Part shown: positions 16,808 through 24,862 of the stretch, in pieces
Layout of the letters: every line of letters starts with the position of its first letter
Numbering within the stretch: position 1 is the stretch's first letter
Assembly (NCBI GenBank): GCA_021785175.1
Contig: JAJYGH010000013.1
Span: 19,732-83,731 of the forward strand
Length of the DNA stretch: 64,000 nucleotides
From: Chloroflexota bacterium
GTDB lineage: Bacteria > Chloroflexota > Limnocylindria > Limnocylindrales > CSP1-4
Reading direction: 5' to 3'
Made by a program: the position numbers and the translations under genes
The notes under the pieces: model-generated
Databases searched by the model: none
Seen by the model: only the letters and a program-made list of their open reading frames with translations
What the model was told of the DNA's origin: nothing

Positions 16808-17173
16808 TCACCAGGGCTTCACGATCGCGACCAGGATCAGGACCGCGGCGACGATCGTGACCACCAGTGGCTGACGGCTGGTCGAGGTGCGGCCGACGTG
16901 GAGGCGCGCGGCGAGCGGCCGTCGATCGTCGCTCCCAGCAGCGGCGGACGCCGCGAGCGACGAGACGAGGTCGGCGAGGCCGCCACCGGCCAAGGGCGAT
17001 TCCGTGGGTGCCGCCCACGCCTCCAGGGGATCGATGGCGGCGTCGTCGGGGTGCCCGCGTGCGGCCTGCTCGCGGCGCTCGAAACCTCGGAACCGCCGCG
17101 CCCCGAGGCGCGTGACGGTGACCGGTTGCGCGGCAACGGCGTCTGGGCCGTGGAGGTCGGCGGGGTCGGGCAA
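16808..17173 (-). CDS. hypothetical tail-anchored membrane protein
   Basis: A 121-codon frame whose product ends in one strongly hydrophobic segment (QPLVVTIVAAVLILVAIVKPW), preceded by a polar Ala/Asp/Arg-rich region of about 100 residues. This is the layout of a C-terminally anchored cytosolic protein. The start would be TTG 17173 with GAGG 8 nt upstream. No family was recognised. It converges on the hpt operon and has no obvious operon partner. The clear membrane anchor at the C-terminus is the main reason to accept it. Confidence 0.5.
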   Translation of the reverse strand: MPDPADLHGPDAVAAQPVTVTRLGARRFRGFERREQAARGHPDDAAIDPLEAWAAPTESPLAGGGLADLVSSLAASAAAGSDDRRPLAARLHVGRTSTSRQPLVVTIVAAVLILVAIVKPW

Positions 17174-17380
17174 TGGGAACCTCGCGGGCGTCTCTGAGGA
17201 ATGCCCGCAAGGTGCGCCGGCGGATGAAGCCAGACCGTAAAGCGTTGCGCTGGGCGCCTATCAGGTGTCTCGGCACGCGTGGAGGCACCGCGGGCCGGCG
17301 GCCCGCCGCACGACACGGCCGGCAGCGCCCGGCGCATTCCCGCCGTTCGCGGCCCCGCGGCGTCGGGGCCCCCTCCGCGG

Positions 17381-17733
17381 TCAGATCTCCCCGAGGTACG
17401 CCTTCCGCACGGTCTCGTTCTGCCGCAGCTCGGATGCCGTGCCCGACAGCACCACCCGCCCGGTCTGCAGCACGTAGCCGCGGTTCGCCACGGACAGGGC
17501 CTGCAGCGCGTTCTGCTCGACGAGCAGGATCGTCATGCCCTGCTGGTTGATCTCGCGGATGATCCCGAAGATCTGCTGGACGAGCAGCGGCGACAGGCCG
17601 AGCGAGGGCTCGTCGAGGAGCAGGACCCGCGGCCGACACATGAGCGCGCGCCCGATCGCGAGCATCTGCTGCTCACCGCCCGAGAGCGTGCCCCCGTTCT
17701 GCCGCGCCCGTTCCTTCAGCCGGGGGACCACGC
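17381..17733 (-). pseudogene. livF: 3' remnant of livF (branched-chain amino acid ABC ATPase)
   Basis: About 117 codons match the C-terminal half of LivF-type ATPases. Present are the signature GTLSGGEQQMLAIGRALM, Walker B VLLLDEPSLGLSP and switch region LLVEQNALQAL, ending with the typical C-terminus of the family. The N-terminal 120 or so residues, including Walker A, are absent in all frames: homology starts abruptly at PRLKERAR, near 17730. Upstream, the frame runs into Arg/Ser-rich sequence with no family resemblance. No livG, livH, livM or livJ is nearby. This is best explained as the leftover of a deleted liv operon. It cannot make a working ATPase by itself. Confidence 0.8.
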
Positions 17734-18001
17734 GTGAGGCCACAAGACCGCGCCGCCGGGGGACCCGACGCCGAACGGAGGAGGAGTGAGGCCGCGGGCA
17801 AGCAACGCTCGCGCCGCGGGGCCCGCTCCTCATCGAGCCCAGCTTCGAGACGACCGACCACTCGCGGCCTTGATGCCATCAATCGATGGGTTAGCGTAGG
17901 ATATGGAAAGGCGGCAGTAATGCAAGTCCGAGCGCCCCGGTGGCTGGCTGCAGGCCGGCCGAGCCGGTGCGGCGCCCGGGGCCGAAGTCGGAGCAGCGGC
18001 C

Positions 18002-18514
18002 TTGGCCACTGCGGTCGACGCCGAACGCCACCTCGAGGTATCGCTCGCCATCGTGCAGTACCAGGTCCGCACAGCCCGGATCACGGACGTCGACCGCATC
18101 GTGGACATGCTCGGCGCCGCGCTCCGATGCCCGGACGACGGTCGGCCAGCCCCGCGCTCGTCCGACCTGCTCCGGCAGATGATCGATCTTCCGCACGCCG
18201 TCGTCGTCGTCGCCGAGTCGGGCCGCCGCGTGACGGGCGCCGGCATCATGGCGCTGCGGCCCAGCGTTTCGCTCGGCGGCATGGTCGGCACGATCGACGT
18301 GCTGCCCGTCGATCCGGCATCGCCGCCCGCAGCGGTCCGCGAGACGCTCCTGGAGGAGCTGCTCCGGTCGGCACGGAACAAGGGCTGCGTGGCGGTCGAG
18401 GGGGTATCTCCGGACGATCCGGTGGAGCGGGAGCGCTGGGTCGAACACGGCTTTGTCGAATCCGAGTCCCGCATGGTCCGGTCCCTCGCGCCCGTCGGCG
18501 CGCGCCCGGCATGA
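18002..18514 (+). CDS. GNAT-family N-acetyltransferase-like protein
   Basis: A 170-residue protein with a GNAT-like fold. YQVRTARITDVDRIVDML at the N-terminal end is the classic beta1-alpha1 entry of GNAT enzymes, VVVVAES and GGMVGTIDVLPVDP form the central strands, and KGCVAVEGVSPDDP..ERWVEHGFVESESRM is the C-terminal half. The acetyl-CoA pyrophosphate loop (R/Q-x-x-G-x-G/A) is weak, so activity is uncertain. The start TTG 18002 has GGAG 8 nt upstream; GTG 18053 would also work. It precedes the NYN-domain gene by about 90 bp. The substrate is unknown. Confidence 0.75.
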   Translation: MATAVDAERHLEVSLAIVQYQVRTARITDVDRIVDMLGAALRCPDDGRPAPRSSDLLRQMIDLPHAVVVVAESGRRVTGAGIMALRPSVSLGGMVGTIDVLPVDPASPPAAVRETLLEELLRSARNKGCVAVEGVSPDDPVERERWVEHGFVESESRMVRSLAPVGARPA

Positions 18515-18602
18515 CATCGTCTCCCGTCGCCTCGCACGTTCATGTGCACGGCACGGGCATCCGGCCCGCTGCGGTGGAGCCGGAACTGAACAGGAGACTT
18601 GC

Positions 18603-20765
18603 GTGAGCAAGAACGTCGCCGTCTTCGTCGACGTCGCGAACATCTTCTACGCCGCCAAGGCGGCTGGCGTGGACATCGACTACGTGACCCTGCTGAAGGC
18701 GGCGAGCGCCGGCCGGGACCTCGTCCGGGCGTACGCGTACACCGGGCTCGATCCGGAGAACGAGAACCAGCGGCAGTTCCACGCGTTCCTCAACCGGAAC
18801 GGGTACAAGGTCGTCAGCAAGGACATCCGGAAGTACGGCGACGGGAAGGTCAAGGCGAACCTCGACATCGAGCTCGTGGTCGACCTGATGCGGACCTCCG
18901 GGAACCTCGACATCGCGGTCGTGGTGTCAGGCGACGGGGATTTCGCGCCCGCCATCCGCGCCGTGCAGCAGACCGGCGTCCGAGTCGAGGTCATCAGCTT
19001 TCGCGGCAACACGAGCTCCGACCTCATCGACGTGGCCGATGTCTTCACCGACATCACCCAGATCGCACGCGTCGAGCGATCGTCGCGCAGCGGCCGGCGG
19101 GTCGCCGCCGAGGAAGAGGATCTCTCGATGACCGAGGTGCCCGACAAGGAGACCGAGGGTGCCTCCCGCCGGCGACGTGGACGCCGCGGCGAGTGGCGTG
19201 AGGGTCGCGAGGGATACGGGCGCGAGGAGCGCAGGCGGGAGCGCCCCGCCGCTGCCGCTGCCGTCGCGGCTCCGGTGGCCGCTGCGGCGAGCGGTGCCGC
19301 GGGTGGCGCGCTCGTCGTGCTTCCCGGCGAGAAGCTCAGCAAGGCGGCCGTCGTCGTGCCGCCTGCGCTCGACGAGGACGTCGAGGCCGCCGAGGAGGTC
19401 GAGGGCGTCGCGACGGTGGCGGAAGCCGCCGAGGAGGCTGCCGGCCAGGGCCAGGAGGGCGGCCGTCGCCGCCGCCGGCGGCGCGGCGGTCGCGGTCGCG
19501 GTCGGGGTCGCGGCCAGGAAGGGGCTGCCGAGGCAGGGGTCCCGGGCGAAGAGGTCGAGTCCGAGGCCGAGGAGACGCTCGAGGCCGAGGCGCCGCGGGT
19601 GCCCCAGCACTCCACGTTCGGCTCCGTGTGGGACAGCCAGCTCGGGATGCCGAGCGCTCCGGTCGCCGCGTCCGGCGAGCTTTCCGACGAGGAGCTCGAG
19701 GAGCCCGAGATCCCGGAGTACCTGCTGACGGAGCGCCGCCAGCGCGGGTCGCGTGGCGCACGGCCGATGGGCGGGCGCGGCGGCCGAGGGCCGCGCGGCA
19801 CATACCAGCAGGCGATCGAACGCGAGCGCTTCGGTCGCGGCGGGATGCAGACGGGGCGCCCGATGCGCGGCGGCGAGCGCGGCCCTCGGCCGCAGTTCGA
19901 GCGGCCGGAGCGGAACCGGCCGGCGCGTCAGCCGCAGATCGAGGAACGGCCCGAGGCAGTGACCTCGGGCGGAGGCGCCGAGCCGTGGAGCGAGGTGCCG
20001 CCGGAGGTGGCCGAGCTGCTGCGTGCCGAGATGGCCCGCCGGACCGGACGACCGCAGGGCGAGGCCGGGGCGCGGCGAGAGCCCACCCAGTCGACCGGCG
20101 GACCGGCGGCGATCGGCGAGACTGCCGCGGCGCAGCCTGTGCCCGAGGCGGTGACGCCCGCGCCGGGACACGACAATGGTGCCGCAGCACCGGCCGGGGA
20201 GCTCGCTGCCCGAGCCGTGACCGCCGGACGTGGGCGGGGCCGCGGAGGACGCACTCGTCGTGTCGAGGCCGAGCCCGCAGGCGAGGCCGGGACGCCCGGG
20301 GCCGTCCTCGCCTCCGAGGCCGAGCCCGGCACGGTGGAGCAGGCATCTGCTCGGGCGGATTCCGCGCCGGCTCGCCGCACCCGCCGGCGGACGGCTCCCG
20401 CGGAGGCAGGCGCTGCCGACGCCGAGGGCGGAGCCGCGGAGGCCGCGCCCGCTCGCCGAGGCCGGCGAACGGCAGCCGGTGAAACGGCAGCGGCGGCTTC
20501 GGGCGAGACGGGGGCTGCCGGCGCAGAGCCCGTGAGGCGCCGCGGACGGCGAGCGGCCGGTGAAGCGGGCACGGCTGCCGGAGTCGAAACGGAGGGCGCA
20601 CCCGCCGCGACCGCAGCCGCTGCCGGTGAGAAGACGGCGGCCCCGCGACGCCGGGCGCGGCGCGCCGCTGCCGCCACCGAGACAGAGCCGGGGGCCCAGC
20701 CCGAGCCGGGGGTGGAGCCGGCGCCGCGCCGGCGCACGCGGCGCACGAGCGCCGAGGAGGCCTGA
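18603..20765 (+). CDS. NYN domain (PIN-like RNase) protein with long RNase E-like disordered tail
   Basis: A 720-residue protein. Residues 1-155 form a complete NYN/LabA-type domain of the PIN-like nuclease superfamily, with acidic positions at FVDVANIFY (Asp10), DIELVVDLM and SGDGDFAPAI. The rest (about 560 residues) is low complexity, alternating Arg/Gly-rich blocks (RRRRRRGG, RGRGRGRG) with Glu/Ala-rich blocks, much like the RNA- and protein-binding C-terminal half of RNase E. GTG 18603 follows CAGGAGA. It sits 10 bp before holB. A role in RNA processing or decay is inferred from the two halves; the family is poorly characterised. Confidence 0.85.
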   Translation: MSKNVAVFVDVANIFYAAKAAGVDIDYVTLLKAASAGRDLVRAYAYTGLDPENENQRQFHAFLNRNGYKVVSKDIRKYGDGKVKANLDIELVVDLMRTSGNLDIAVVVSGDGDFAPAIRAVQQTGVRVEVISFRGNTSSDLIDVADVFTDITQIARVERSSRSGRRVAAEEEDLSMTEVPDKETEGASRRRRGRRGEWREGREGYGREERRRERPAAAAAVAAPVAAAASGAAGGALVVLPGEKLSKAAVVVPPALDEDVEAAEEVEGVATVAEAAEEAAGQGQEGGRRRRRRRGGRGRGRGRGQEGAAEAGVPGEEVESEAEETLEAEAPRVPQHSTFGSVWDSQLGMPSAPVAASGELSDEELEEPEIPEYLLTERRQRGSRGARPMGGRGGRGPRGTYQQAIERERFGRGGMQTGRPMRGGERGPRPQFERPERNRPARQPQIEERPEAVTSGGGAEPWSEVPPEVAELLRAEMARRTGRPQGEAGARREPTQSTGGPAAIGETAAAQPVPEAVTPAPGHDNGAAAPAGELAARAVTAGRGRGRGGRTRRVEAEPAGEAGTPGAVLASEAEPGTVEQASARADSAPARRTRRRTAPAEAGAADAEGGAAEAAPARRGRRTAAGETAAAASGETGAAGAEPVRRRGRRAAGEAGTAAGVETEGAPAATAAAAGEKTAAPRRRARRAAAATETEPGAQPEPGVEPAPRRRTRRTSAEEA

Positions 20766-20774
20766 CCGGCCGCG

Positions 20775-22019
20775 ATGGGCGAGTGGCGGACGCGAGGCCA
20801 GCCGCTCGCGCTCGAGACCATCGAGCGAATCGCGTCGCGCGGGAACCTGCCGAACGCGCTGCTGCTCGTCGGCCCGGCCGGCGCCGGGAAGACGACGCTC
20901 GCCCTCGATCTCGCCGCGGTGCTGCTGTGCGGCGCGGCGGATCCCCGCGCGCGGCCGTGCCGCATGTGCGCCGCGTGCCGGCGCCTCGATCACGGCAATC
21001 ACCCGGACGTCCACCGGCTCGTGCCCTCGGGTGCGGGCCGGCAGGTCCGGATCGGGGACCGGGTCGCGCCGGAGCCCGGCACCGTCCGCTCGCTGATCCA
21101 CGAGCTCGCGCTCGCCCCTTCGGAGGGCGGGTGGCGCATCGCGATCGTCGAGGAGGCGGAGCGCATCAACGAGGACGCCCAGAACGCCCTGCTGAAGCTC
21201 CTCGAGGAGCCGCCGGAGCGAACGGTGCTCGTCCTCTGCGCCGCGGACGAGGATCGCCTTCTGCCGACCGTGCGATCGCGCGGCTTCCGTGTCCGGCTGG
21301 GCCCCGTGCCCGCGGACGCGATCGCGGCTCTGCTGGTCGAGCGCGGTGCCGCCGACGCGTCACGTGCGACGGCGCTGGCCCGGCGCTCGCGCGGTCGTCC
21401 CGGTGTCGCGCTCTCACTTGCCGCCTCGCCCGACACGGTCCTGCTCGAGCAGCGGCTCGAGCGCGAGATCCTCGACCTCGCACGGCAGGGCCCGTCGGTG
21501 CGGCTTGCCGCGGCCGCGGACCTGTTCCGGTCCGGCGATCAGCTCGCGTCCGGGCTCCTGCCGGCCCAGGCCCCGGGCGTGGGCGGGTCGATGGCGGCGT
21601 CCGCCGGCGCCTCGAGTGCCTCCGGCGGCGAGGGAGATGCGGGCCTGGCCGCGGGAGGGCGGGGTGCCCGCGTCTCGCGGACCCGGACCCCGAGGGATCC
21701 GCAGGACGAGGTCACCGGCGAAGGGGCGCGTGACCGGCAGGCGCCTGCCGCTCGCCGGGCCGCGCTGCTCGCCCTGGGGGAGATCTGGCGCGCGGTCGCG
21801 CGGGACCTTGCGCTGGCGTCGCACGGCTGCCGTGCGGAGCTCGCGCACGTCGACCTGCTGGAGGAGATCGTGGCGCTCTCGGCCTGTCTGCCCGCCGGGG
21901 CGGCCGAACGCTTCCTCGCCCGCCTCGACGCCACCCTCGACGCCGCGCAGCGGAACGCGAACCCGGAGATCGCCCTCGACGTCCTGCTGCTCGCGTGGCC
22001 GAGCGCACGCGCCGCGTGA
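20775..22019 (+). CDS. holB: DNA polymerase III subunit delta'
   Basis: The delta' subunit of the clamp loader, 414 residues. An AAA+ core has Walker A GPAGAGKTT (residues 33-41) and the four-Cys zinc module (LCGAADPRARPCRMCAAC). The segment NEDAQNALLKLLEEPPERT is highly typical of delta'/gamma subunits, and the sensor-1 region is TVRSRGFRVRL. An insertion of about 60 residues rich in Ala/Gly/Ser/Arg (about 265-320) interrupts the collar region and is probably a disordered loop. The start ATG 20775 lies 9 bp after the NYN gene. It acts with delta and tau/gamma, which are encoded elsewhere. Confidence 0.93.
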   Translation: MGEWRTRGQPLALETIERIASRGNLPNALLLVGPAGAGKTTLALDLAAVLLCGAADPRARPCRMCAACRRLDHGNHPDVHRLVPSGAGRQVRIGDRVAPEPGTVRSLIHELALAPSEGGWRIAIVEEAERINEDAQNALLKLLEEPPERTVLVLCAADEDRLLPTVRSRGFRVRLGPVPADAIAALLVERGAADASRATALARRSRGRPGVALSLAASPDTVLLEQRLEREILDLARQGPSVRLAAAADLFRSGDQLASGLLPAQAPGVGGSMAASAGASSASGGEGDAGLAAGGRGARVSRTRTPRDPQDEVTGEGARDRQAPAARRAALLALGEIWRAVARDLALASHGCRAELAHVDLLEEIVALSACLPAGAAERFLARLDATLDAAQRNANPEIALDVLLLAWPSARAA

Positions 22020-22026
22020 GCGAACC

Positions 22027-22323
22027 ATGACGACCCGATCCGTCGAGGCGACCGTGCGTGGCGTCGTCCAGGGCGTCGGGTTCCGCTGGTTCGCCGCGCG
22101 CGCCGCGAGCGCGGCGCGCGTCTCCGGCTGGGTGCAGAACCAGCCTGACGGGTCGGTGCTCGTGGTGGCGGAGGGCGACGTGGCGGCGATCGAATCGCTC
22201 CTCGAGGCGCTGCGAGAGGGGCCGCCCGGAGCCTGGGTGTCGGACGTGGACGTTACCGAGATGCCGGAGCGCGGCATCCGGGGCGGCTTCGAGATCCGGG
22301 CCGGGGCACACCGCGGCGACTGA
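22027..22323 (+). CDS. acyP: acylphosphatase
   Basis: A 98-residue acylphosphatase, hydrolysing carboxyl-phosphate bonds. The catalytic Arg lies in GVVQGVGFRWF (the P-loop-like signature) and the catalytic Asn in GWVQNQPDGSV; both are intact and the length is normal. ATG 22027 is 7 bp after the holB stop, so the gene is co-transcribed with holB. Confidence 0.93.
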   Translation: MTTRSVEATVRGVVQGVGFRWFAARAASAARVSGWVQNQPDGSVLVVAEGDVAAIESLLEALREGPPGAWVSDVDVTEMPERGIRGGFEIRAGAHRGD

Positions 22324-22452
22324 CGCCGTCTCGACCTCCCCCGAAGCGGATGACGCGCCATCTCGATCGTCCGCGGCGGCGACTGAAGCTCGCGCGAAAG
22401 CAGCGCGCGCCCCGCGCCCGCGCACGCGACACGCCCCATCGGGTACTTATCG

Positions 22453-23028
22453 GTGTGGAGGTGGTCCACGGACGGGTTCGTACGCAGCTGGTGGGTGCTC
22501 GCCCTGCGCGGCATCCTCGCGATCGTCTTCGGCATCGCCGCGCTCTTCTGGCCCGGGCTCACGCTCGTCGTCCTCGTGACGCTGTTCGGCCTGTACGCGA
22601 TCGTCGACGGCGTCGCGGCGATCGCGTCTGTCGCGACGCATCGCGAGCGGGGCCGCTGGTGGGTCGTGCTTGCGGAGGGGATTCTCGGGATCGGCGCCGG
22701 GGTCGTCGCGCTGCTCGTGCCGGGAATCACCGCCGTCGCGCTGGTGCTGCTGATCGGTGCCTGGGCGATCCTGACGGGGGTCATGGAGGTCGCGGCGGCG
22801 TTCCGGCTCCGGCTCGAGATGGAGGACGAGTGGCTGCTGGGTCTGGCCGGCATCCTCTCCGTCGTGTTCGGTGCCGGCCTCGTGATCTTCCCCGGTGCAG
22901 GCGCACTCGCACTGGTCGTGGTCATCGGCGCCTACTCGATCCTGTTCGGGATCGCGATGCTGCTGCTCGGCCTCAGGATGCGGGCGCTCGGCCGGATCGG
23001 GGGCCCCGGACTCGGGCTCCCGATCTAG
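22453..23028 (+). CDS. DUF308/HdeD family membrane protein
   Basis: A 191-residue protein with six hydrophobic segments arranged as three repeated helical hairpins, each with a G..F.G...L..PG motif: ILAIVFGIAALFWPG, ILGIGAGVVALLVPG and ILSVVFGAGLVIFPG. This repeat is diagnostic of the HdeD/DUF308 family, linked to acid and envelope stress in enterobacteria. GTG 22453 is the likely start, just after TACTTAT; a GGAGGTG inside the first codons leaves some doubt. No partner gene is evident. Confidence 0.85.
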   Translation: MWRWSTDGFVRSWWVLALRGILAIVFGIAALFWPGLTLVVLVTLFGLYAIVDGVAAIASVATHRERGRWWVVLAEGILGIGAGVVALLVPGITAVALVLLIGAWAILTGVMEVAAAFRLRLEMEDEWLLGLAGILSVVFGAGLVIFPGAGALALVVVIGAYSILFGIAMLLLGLRMRALGRIGGPGLGLPI

Positions 23029-23094
23029 CGCTTCCTCTCGGGAGCGGGGACCGGGACCCGGGTGTCGACCACGCGCCCGCGACGGGCACAGCGG

Positions 23095-23610
23095 TCAGCG
23101 CGGATTCCGGTATCGGAACCGCCTGGGCCGCCGTCCCGTCTGGCCTCCGCTCTTCGGGACGACGCTGATCGACCCGTCCTGTTCCAGCACCACGAGCTGC
23201 GCGTCCTGAACGCGCGCGACCCCATGCTCTCGCAGCGCGGTCTCGAGGTCCCCGTCGTCCAGCTCCTCCGCGTCGATCGCGCGCCGGATCCACTTGCCGC
23301 CCCGCGCGAGGACGGTCGGCTCCGACTCGAGCAGGCGCCGCACGATCGGGACGCGCTCCCGGGTCCACGACACCCCCAGGTTCAGCACGAAGATCGTGCC
23401 GATGATGATGGCCGCACCGGGGATGGAGCTGTCCGGCCCCGTGATCGCAGGCTGCAGCGCGTTCGCTGCGAGCAGCACGAGCGCCAGGTCGAACAGCGTG
23501 AACTGCCCGATCTCGCGCTTGCCGAAGACGCGCAGCGCGACGATGAACATGAGATAGACGATGGCGGTCCGCGCCACCAGCTCGAGGGGCGGGGTCCCGA
23601 GATGCCACAT
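23095..23610 (-). CDS. DUF421 domain membrane protein (YetF-like)
   Basis: A 171-residue protein with two or three N-terminal membrane helices, including the DUF421 hallmark RVFGKREIGQFTLFDLALVLL, followed by a soluble domain (LVLEQDGSISVVPK). The family is widespread, often tied to sporulation or stress in Firmicutes, with no known biochemical activity. Length is shorter than YetF (about 230 residues) because the second soluble repeat is abbreviated. The start ATG 23610 has no clear ribosome site. It lies downstream of the tRNA-Arg gene on the same strand. Confidence 0.85.
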   Translation of the reverse strand: MWHLGTPPLELVARTAIVYLMFIVALRVFGKREIGQFTLFDLALVLLAANALQPAITGPDSSIPGAAIIIGTIFVLNLGVSWTRERVPIVRRLLESEPTVLARGGKWIRRAIDAEELDDGDLETALREHGVARVQDAQLVVLEQDGSISVVPKSGGQTGRRPRRFRYRNPR

Positions 23611-23654
23611 GGGTGCACCGGACGTGAAGGGGCGCGACCGCCGTCAGGGAACGC

Positions 23655-23730
23655 TGGCGCGCCCGGCGGGACTCGAACCCACGGCCTTCTGCTCCGGAGG
23701 CAGACGCTCTATCCACTGAGCTACGGGCGC
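23655..23730 (-). tRNA. tRNA-Arg (anticodon CCG)
   Basis: On the minus strand a full cloverleaf folds: acceptor GCGCCCG/CGGGCGC, D-arm with AGCTCAGTGG, anticodon arm TCTGC-CTCCGGA-GCAGA giving anticodon CCG, and T-arm with TTCGAGT. The discriminator is G and CCA is encoded (23657-23655). It reads the CGG codon, common in this GC-rich genome. Confidence 0.95.
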
Positions 23731-23738
23731 ACGTGCGC

Positions 23739-23744
23739 ATCGTA
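23739..23744 (-). promoter_or_regulatory. -10 element (TACGAT) of tRNA-Arg
   Basis: TACGAT on the minus strand ends 8 nt before the tRNA 5' end. No -35 is obvious. Confidence 0.45.
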
Positions 23745-23812
23745 CAGGATGGCGGCCCGGCGCCCCGGGACGGCGGCTGCGCGGTGCGCGAGCGCGAATG
23801 CCCCGACAATGC

Positions 23813-23840
23813 GGAAGGCCCCTCCGAAGAGGAGCCTTCC
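23813..23840 (-). terminator. hairpin with TTCG tetraloop
   Basis: Inverted repeat: seven pairs (GGAAGGC/GCCTTCC), a one-base mismatch, then four pairs closed by a tetraloop that reads TTCG on the minus strand. No T-run follows. It probably ends the candidate small RNA, or protects its 3' end. Confidence 0.55.
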
Positions 23841-23988
23841 GACACTGTCCCGGTGAAGTCTCCGATCACCTCACGATGACACGGAGCTTCTGCCACGCTG
23901 CAAGGGCATCTATCACGCCGGCTGCACCGGCTACCCTAACCCGACCTTCCCATGACCCTGCTGCTGGGGCAGTTGCTGACGAGCAGCG
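23813..23988 (-). ncRNA. candidate structured small RNA, about 176 nt
   Basis: A gene-free stretch between the cyclophilin and the tRNA carries a minus-strand promoter (TTGAGC, 17-bp spacer, TACACT at 24023-23995). About 176 nt downstream lies a strong hairpin (23840-23813) of the terminator type: GGAAGGC/GCCTTCC plus CCTC/GAGG around a TTCG loop. Between them several local stems can form: GCTGCT/AGCAGC at the 5' end, GCCGG/CCGGC and GGTGA/TCACC. The stretch has no credible coding frame. Its length resembles 6S RNA but the ends do not pair convincingly, and SRP, tmRNA and RNase P motifs were not seen. It could also be a leader for the tRNA-Arg transcript. Confidence 0.45.
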
Positions 23989-23994
23989 AGGTAG

Positions 23995-24023
23995 AGTGTA
24001 CCCGCGGGCATGGTCCGGCTCAA
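23995..24023 (-). promoter_or_regulatory. sigma-70-type promoter (TTGAGC-17-TACACT)
   Basis: On the minus strand -35 TTGAGC (24023-24018) and -10 TACACT (24000-23995) are separated by exactly 17 bp. This is the best two-box promoter noticed in the window. It points into the gene-free region that holds the candidate small RNA. Confidence 0.6.
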
Positions 24024-24052
24024 GGGATACACATAGCAGGCTGGTGAATATT

Positions 24053-24066
24053 CCGTAATCTTACGG
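24053..24066. promoter_or_regulatory. CCGTAA-TC-TTACGG palindrome in an A+T-rich island
   Basis: A perfect 6+6 inverted repeat with a 2-nt centre, just upstream of the small-RNA promoter, in the most A+T-rich patch (about 24030-24070) of this area. It looks like an operator for a dimeric regulator, but no regulator gene is adjacent. Confidence 0.35.
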
Positions 24067-24227
24067 TACTTGCGCACTGCAGCGGCATTGCGGCGCCTGG
24101 CGGAGCCGCGAACGACCGGGGCCCGAGATTCCTCGCGGGCGTCACGACGGCCGGCCGGCGACCGCCGACTCGTCGGGCGGGGCCGCGTCCCAGCGGCGGG
24201 CTCAGCGAGCGCTCTGCTCCAGCACCG

Positions 24228-24701
24228 TCACGCCGACGGTGCGTCGTCGACCACCACGCGGGTCATCTTCACGTCCTCGGCCGGTCGGTCGCCCGGCCCC
24301 GTGCGGACCTGCCCGATCCGGTCCACCACGTCCGTGCCTTCGGTGACGCGCCCGAAGATCGTGTAGTTCTTCGGCAGCCGCCCGCGCAGGTCGCTCAGGC
24401 ACACGAACCACTGGCTGCCGTTCGTGTTCGGCCCGGCGTTCGCCATCGCCACGGTGTACTTCGCGTAATCGAGGTCGCGTCCGGGCAGTTCGTCGGCGAA
24501 CGTGTAGCCCGGGCCGCCGCGCCCGGTGCCGGTCGGGTCTCCGCCCTGGATGACGAACCCCGGCACGACACGATGGAACAGCACGCCGTCGTAGAACCCC
24601 TGCCGGGCGAGCTTGTCGAAGTTCGCGACGGCGTTCGGCGCGGCCGAGCGCTCGAACTCGATGTGGAACGTCCCCAGGGTCGTGTCAACGGTCGCGCCCA
24701 T
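24228..24701 (-). CDS. cytoplasmic peptidyl-prolyl cis-trans isomerase (cyclophilin type)
   Basis: A 157-residue cyclophilin. The core FYDGVLFHRVVPGFVIQGGDPTGTG carries the catalytic Arg and Phe region, and MANAGPNTNGSQWFV and the later NYTIFGRV complete the active site. There is no signal peptide, so it acts in the cytosol, assisting protein folding. ATG 24701 follows an excellent CAGGAGGA site. A lipoprotein cyclophilin is encoded 160 bp upstream on the same strand, giving the cell one intracellular and one exported isomerase. Confidence 0.94.
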   Translation of the reverse strand: MGATVDTTLGTFHIEFERSAAPNAVANFDKLARQGFYDGVLFHRVVPGFVIQGGDPTGTGRGGPGYTFADELPGRDLDYAKYTVAMANAGPNTNGSQWFVCLSDLRGRLPKNYTIFGRVTEGTDVVDRIGQVRTGPGDRPAEDVKMTRVVVDDAPSA

Positions 24702-24862
24702 GGTCCTCCTGCTGTCCCTCCGTGGCGTCGCGCAACGCTATCACAGGGCGGCCGAATGGGCGGCGCGAGGGGCCCGGCCGAGCGGGGTTCGCGGCGACGA
24801 CGGCGCGGGTTCCGCCGCTGAGGTCGGCAGGCCCGACGATGCCCCCGCGCGGCCGATCGCGC

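Noticed and set aside
23813..23988. 6S, SRP, tmRNA or RNase P RNA
   Set aside because: The 5' and 3' ends do not form the long 6S closing stem, the SRP tetraloop core and the tmRNA CCA-ending acceptor are missing, and the length is too small for RNase P.
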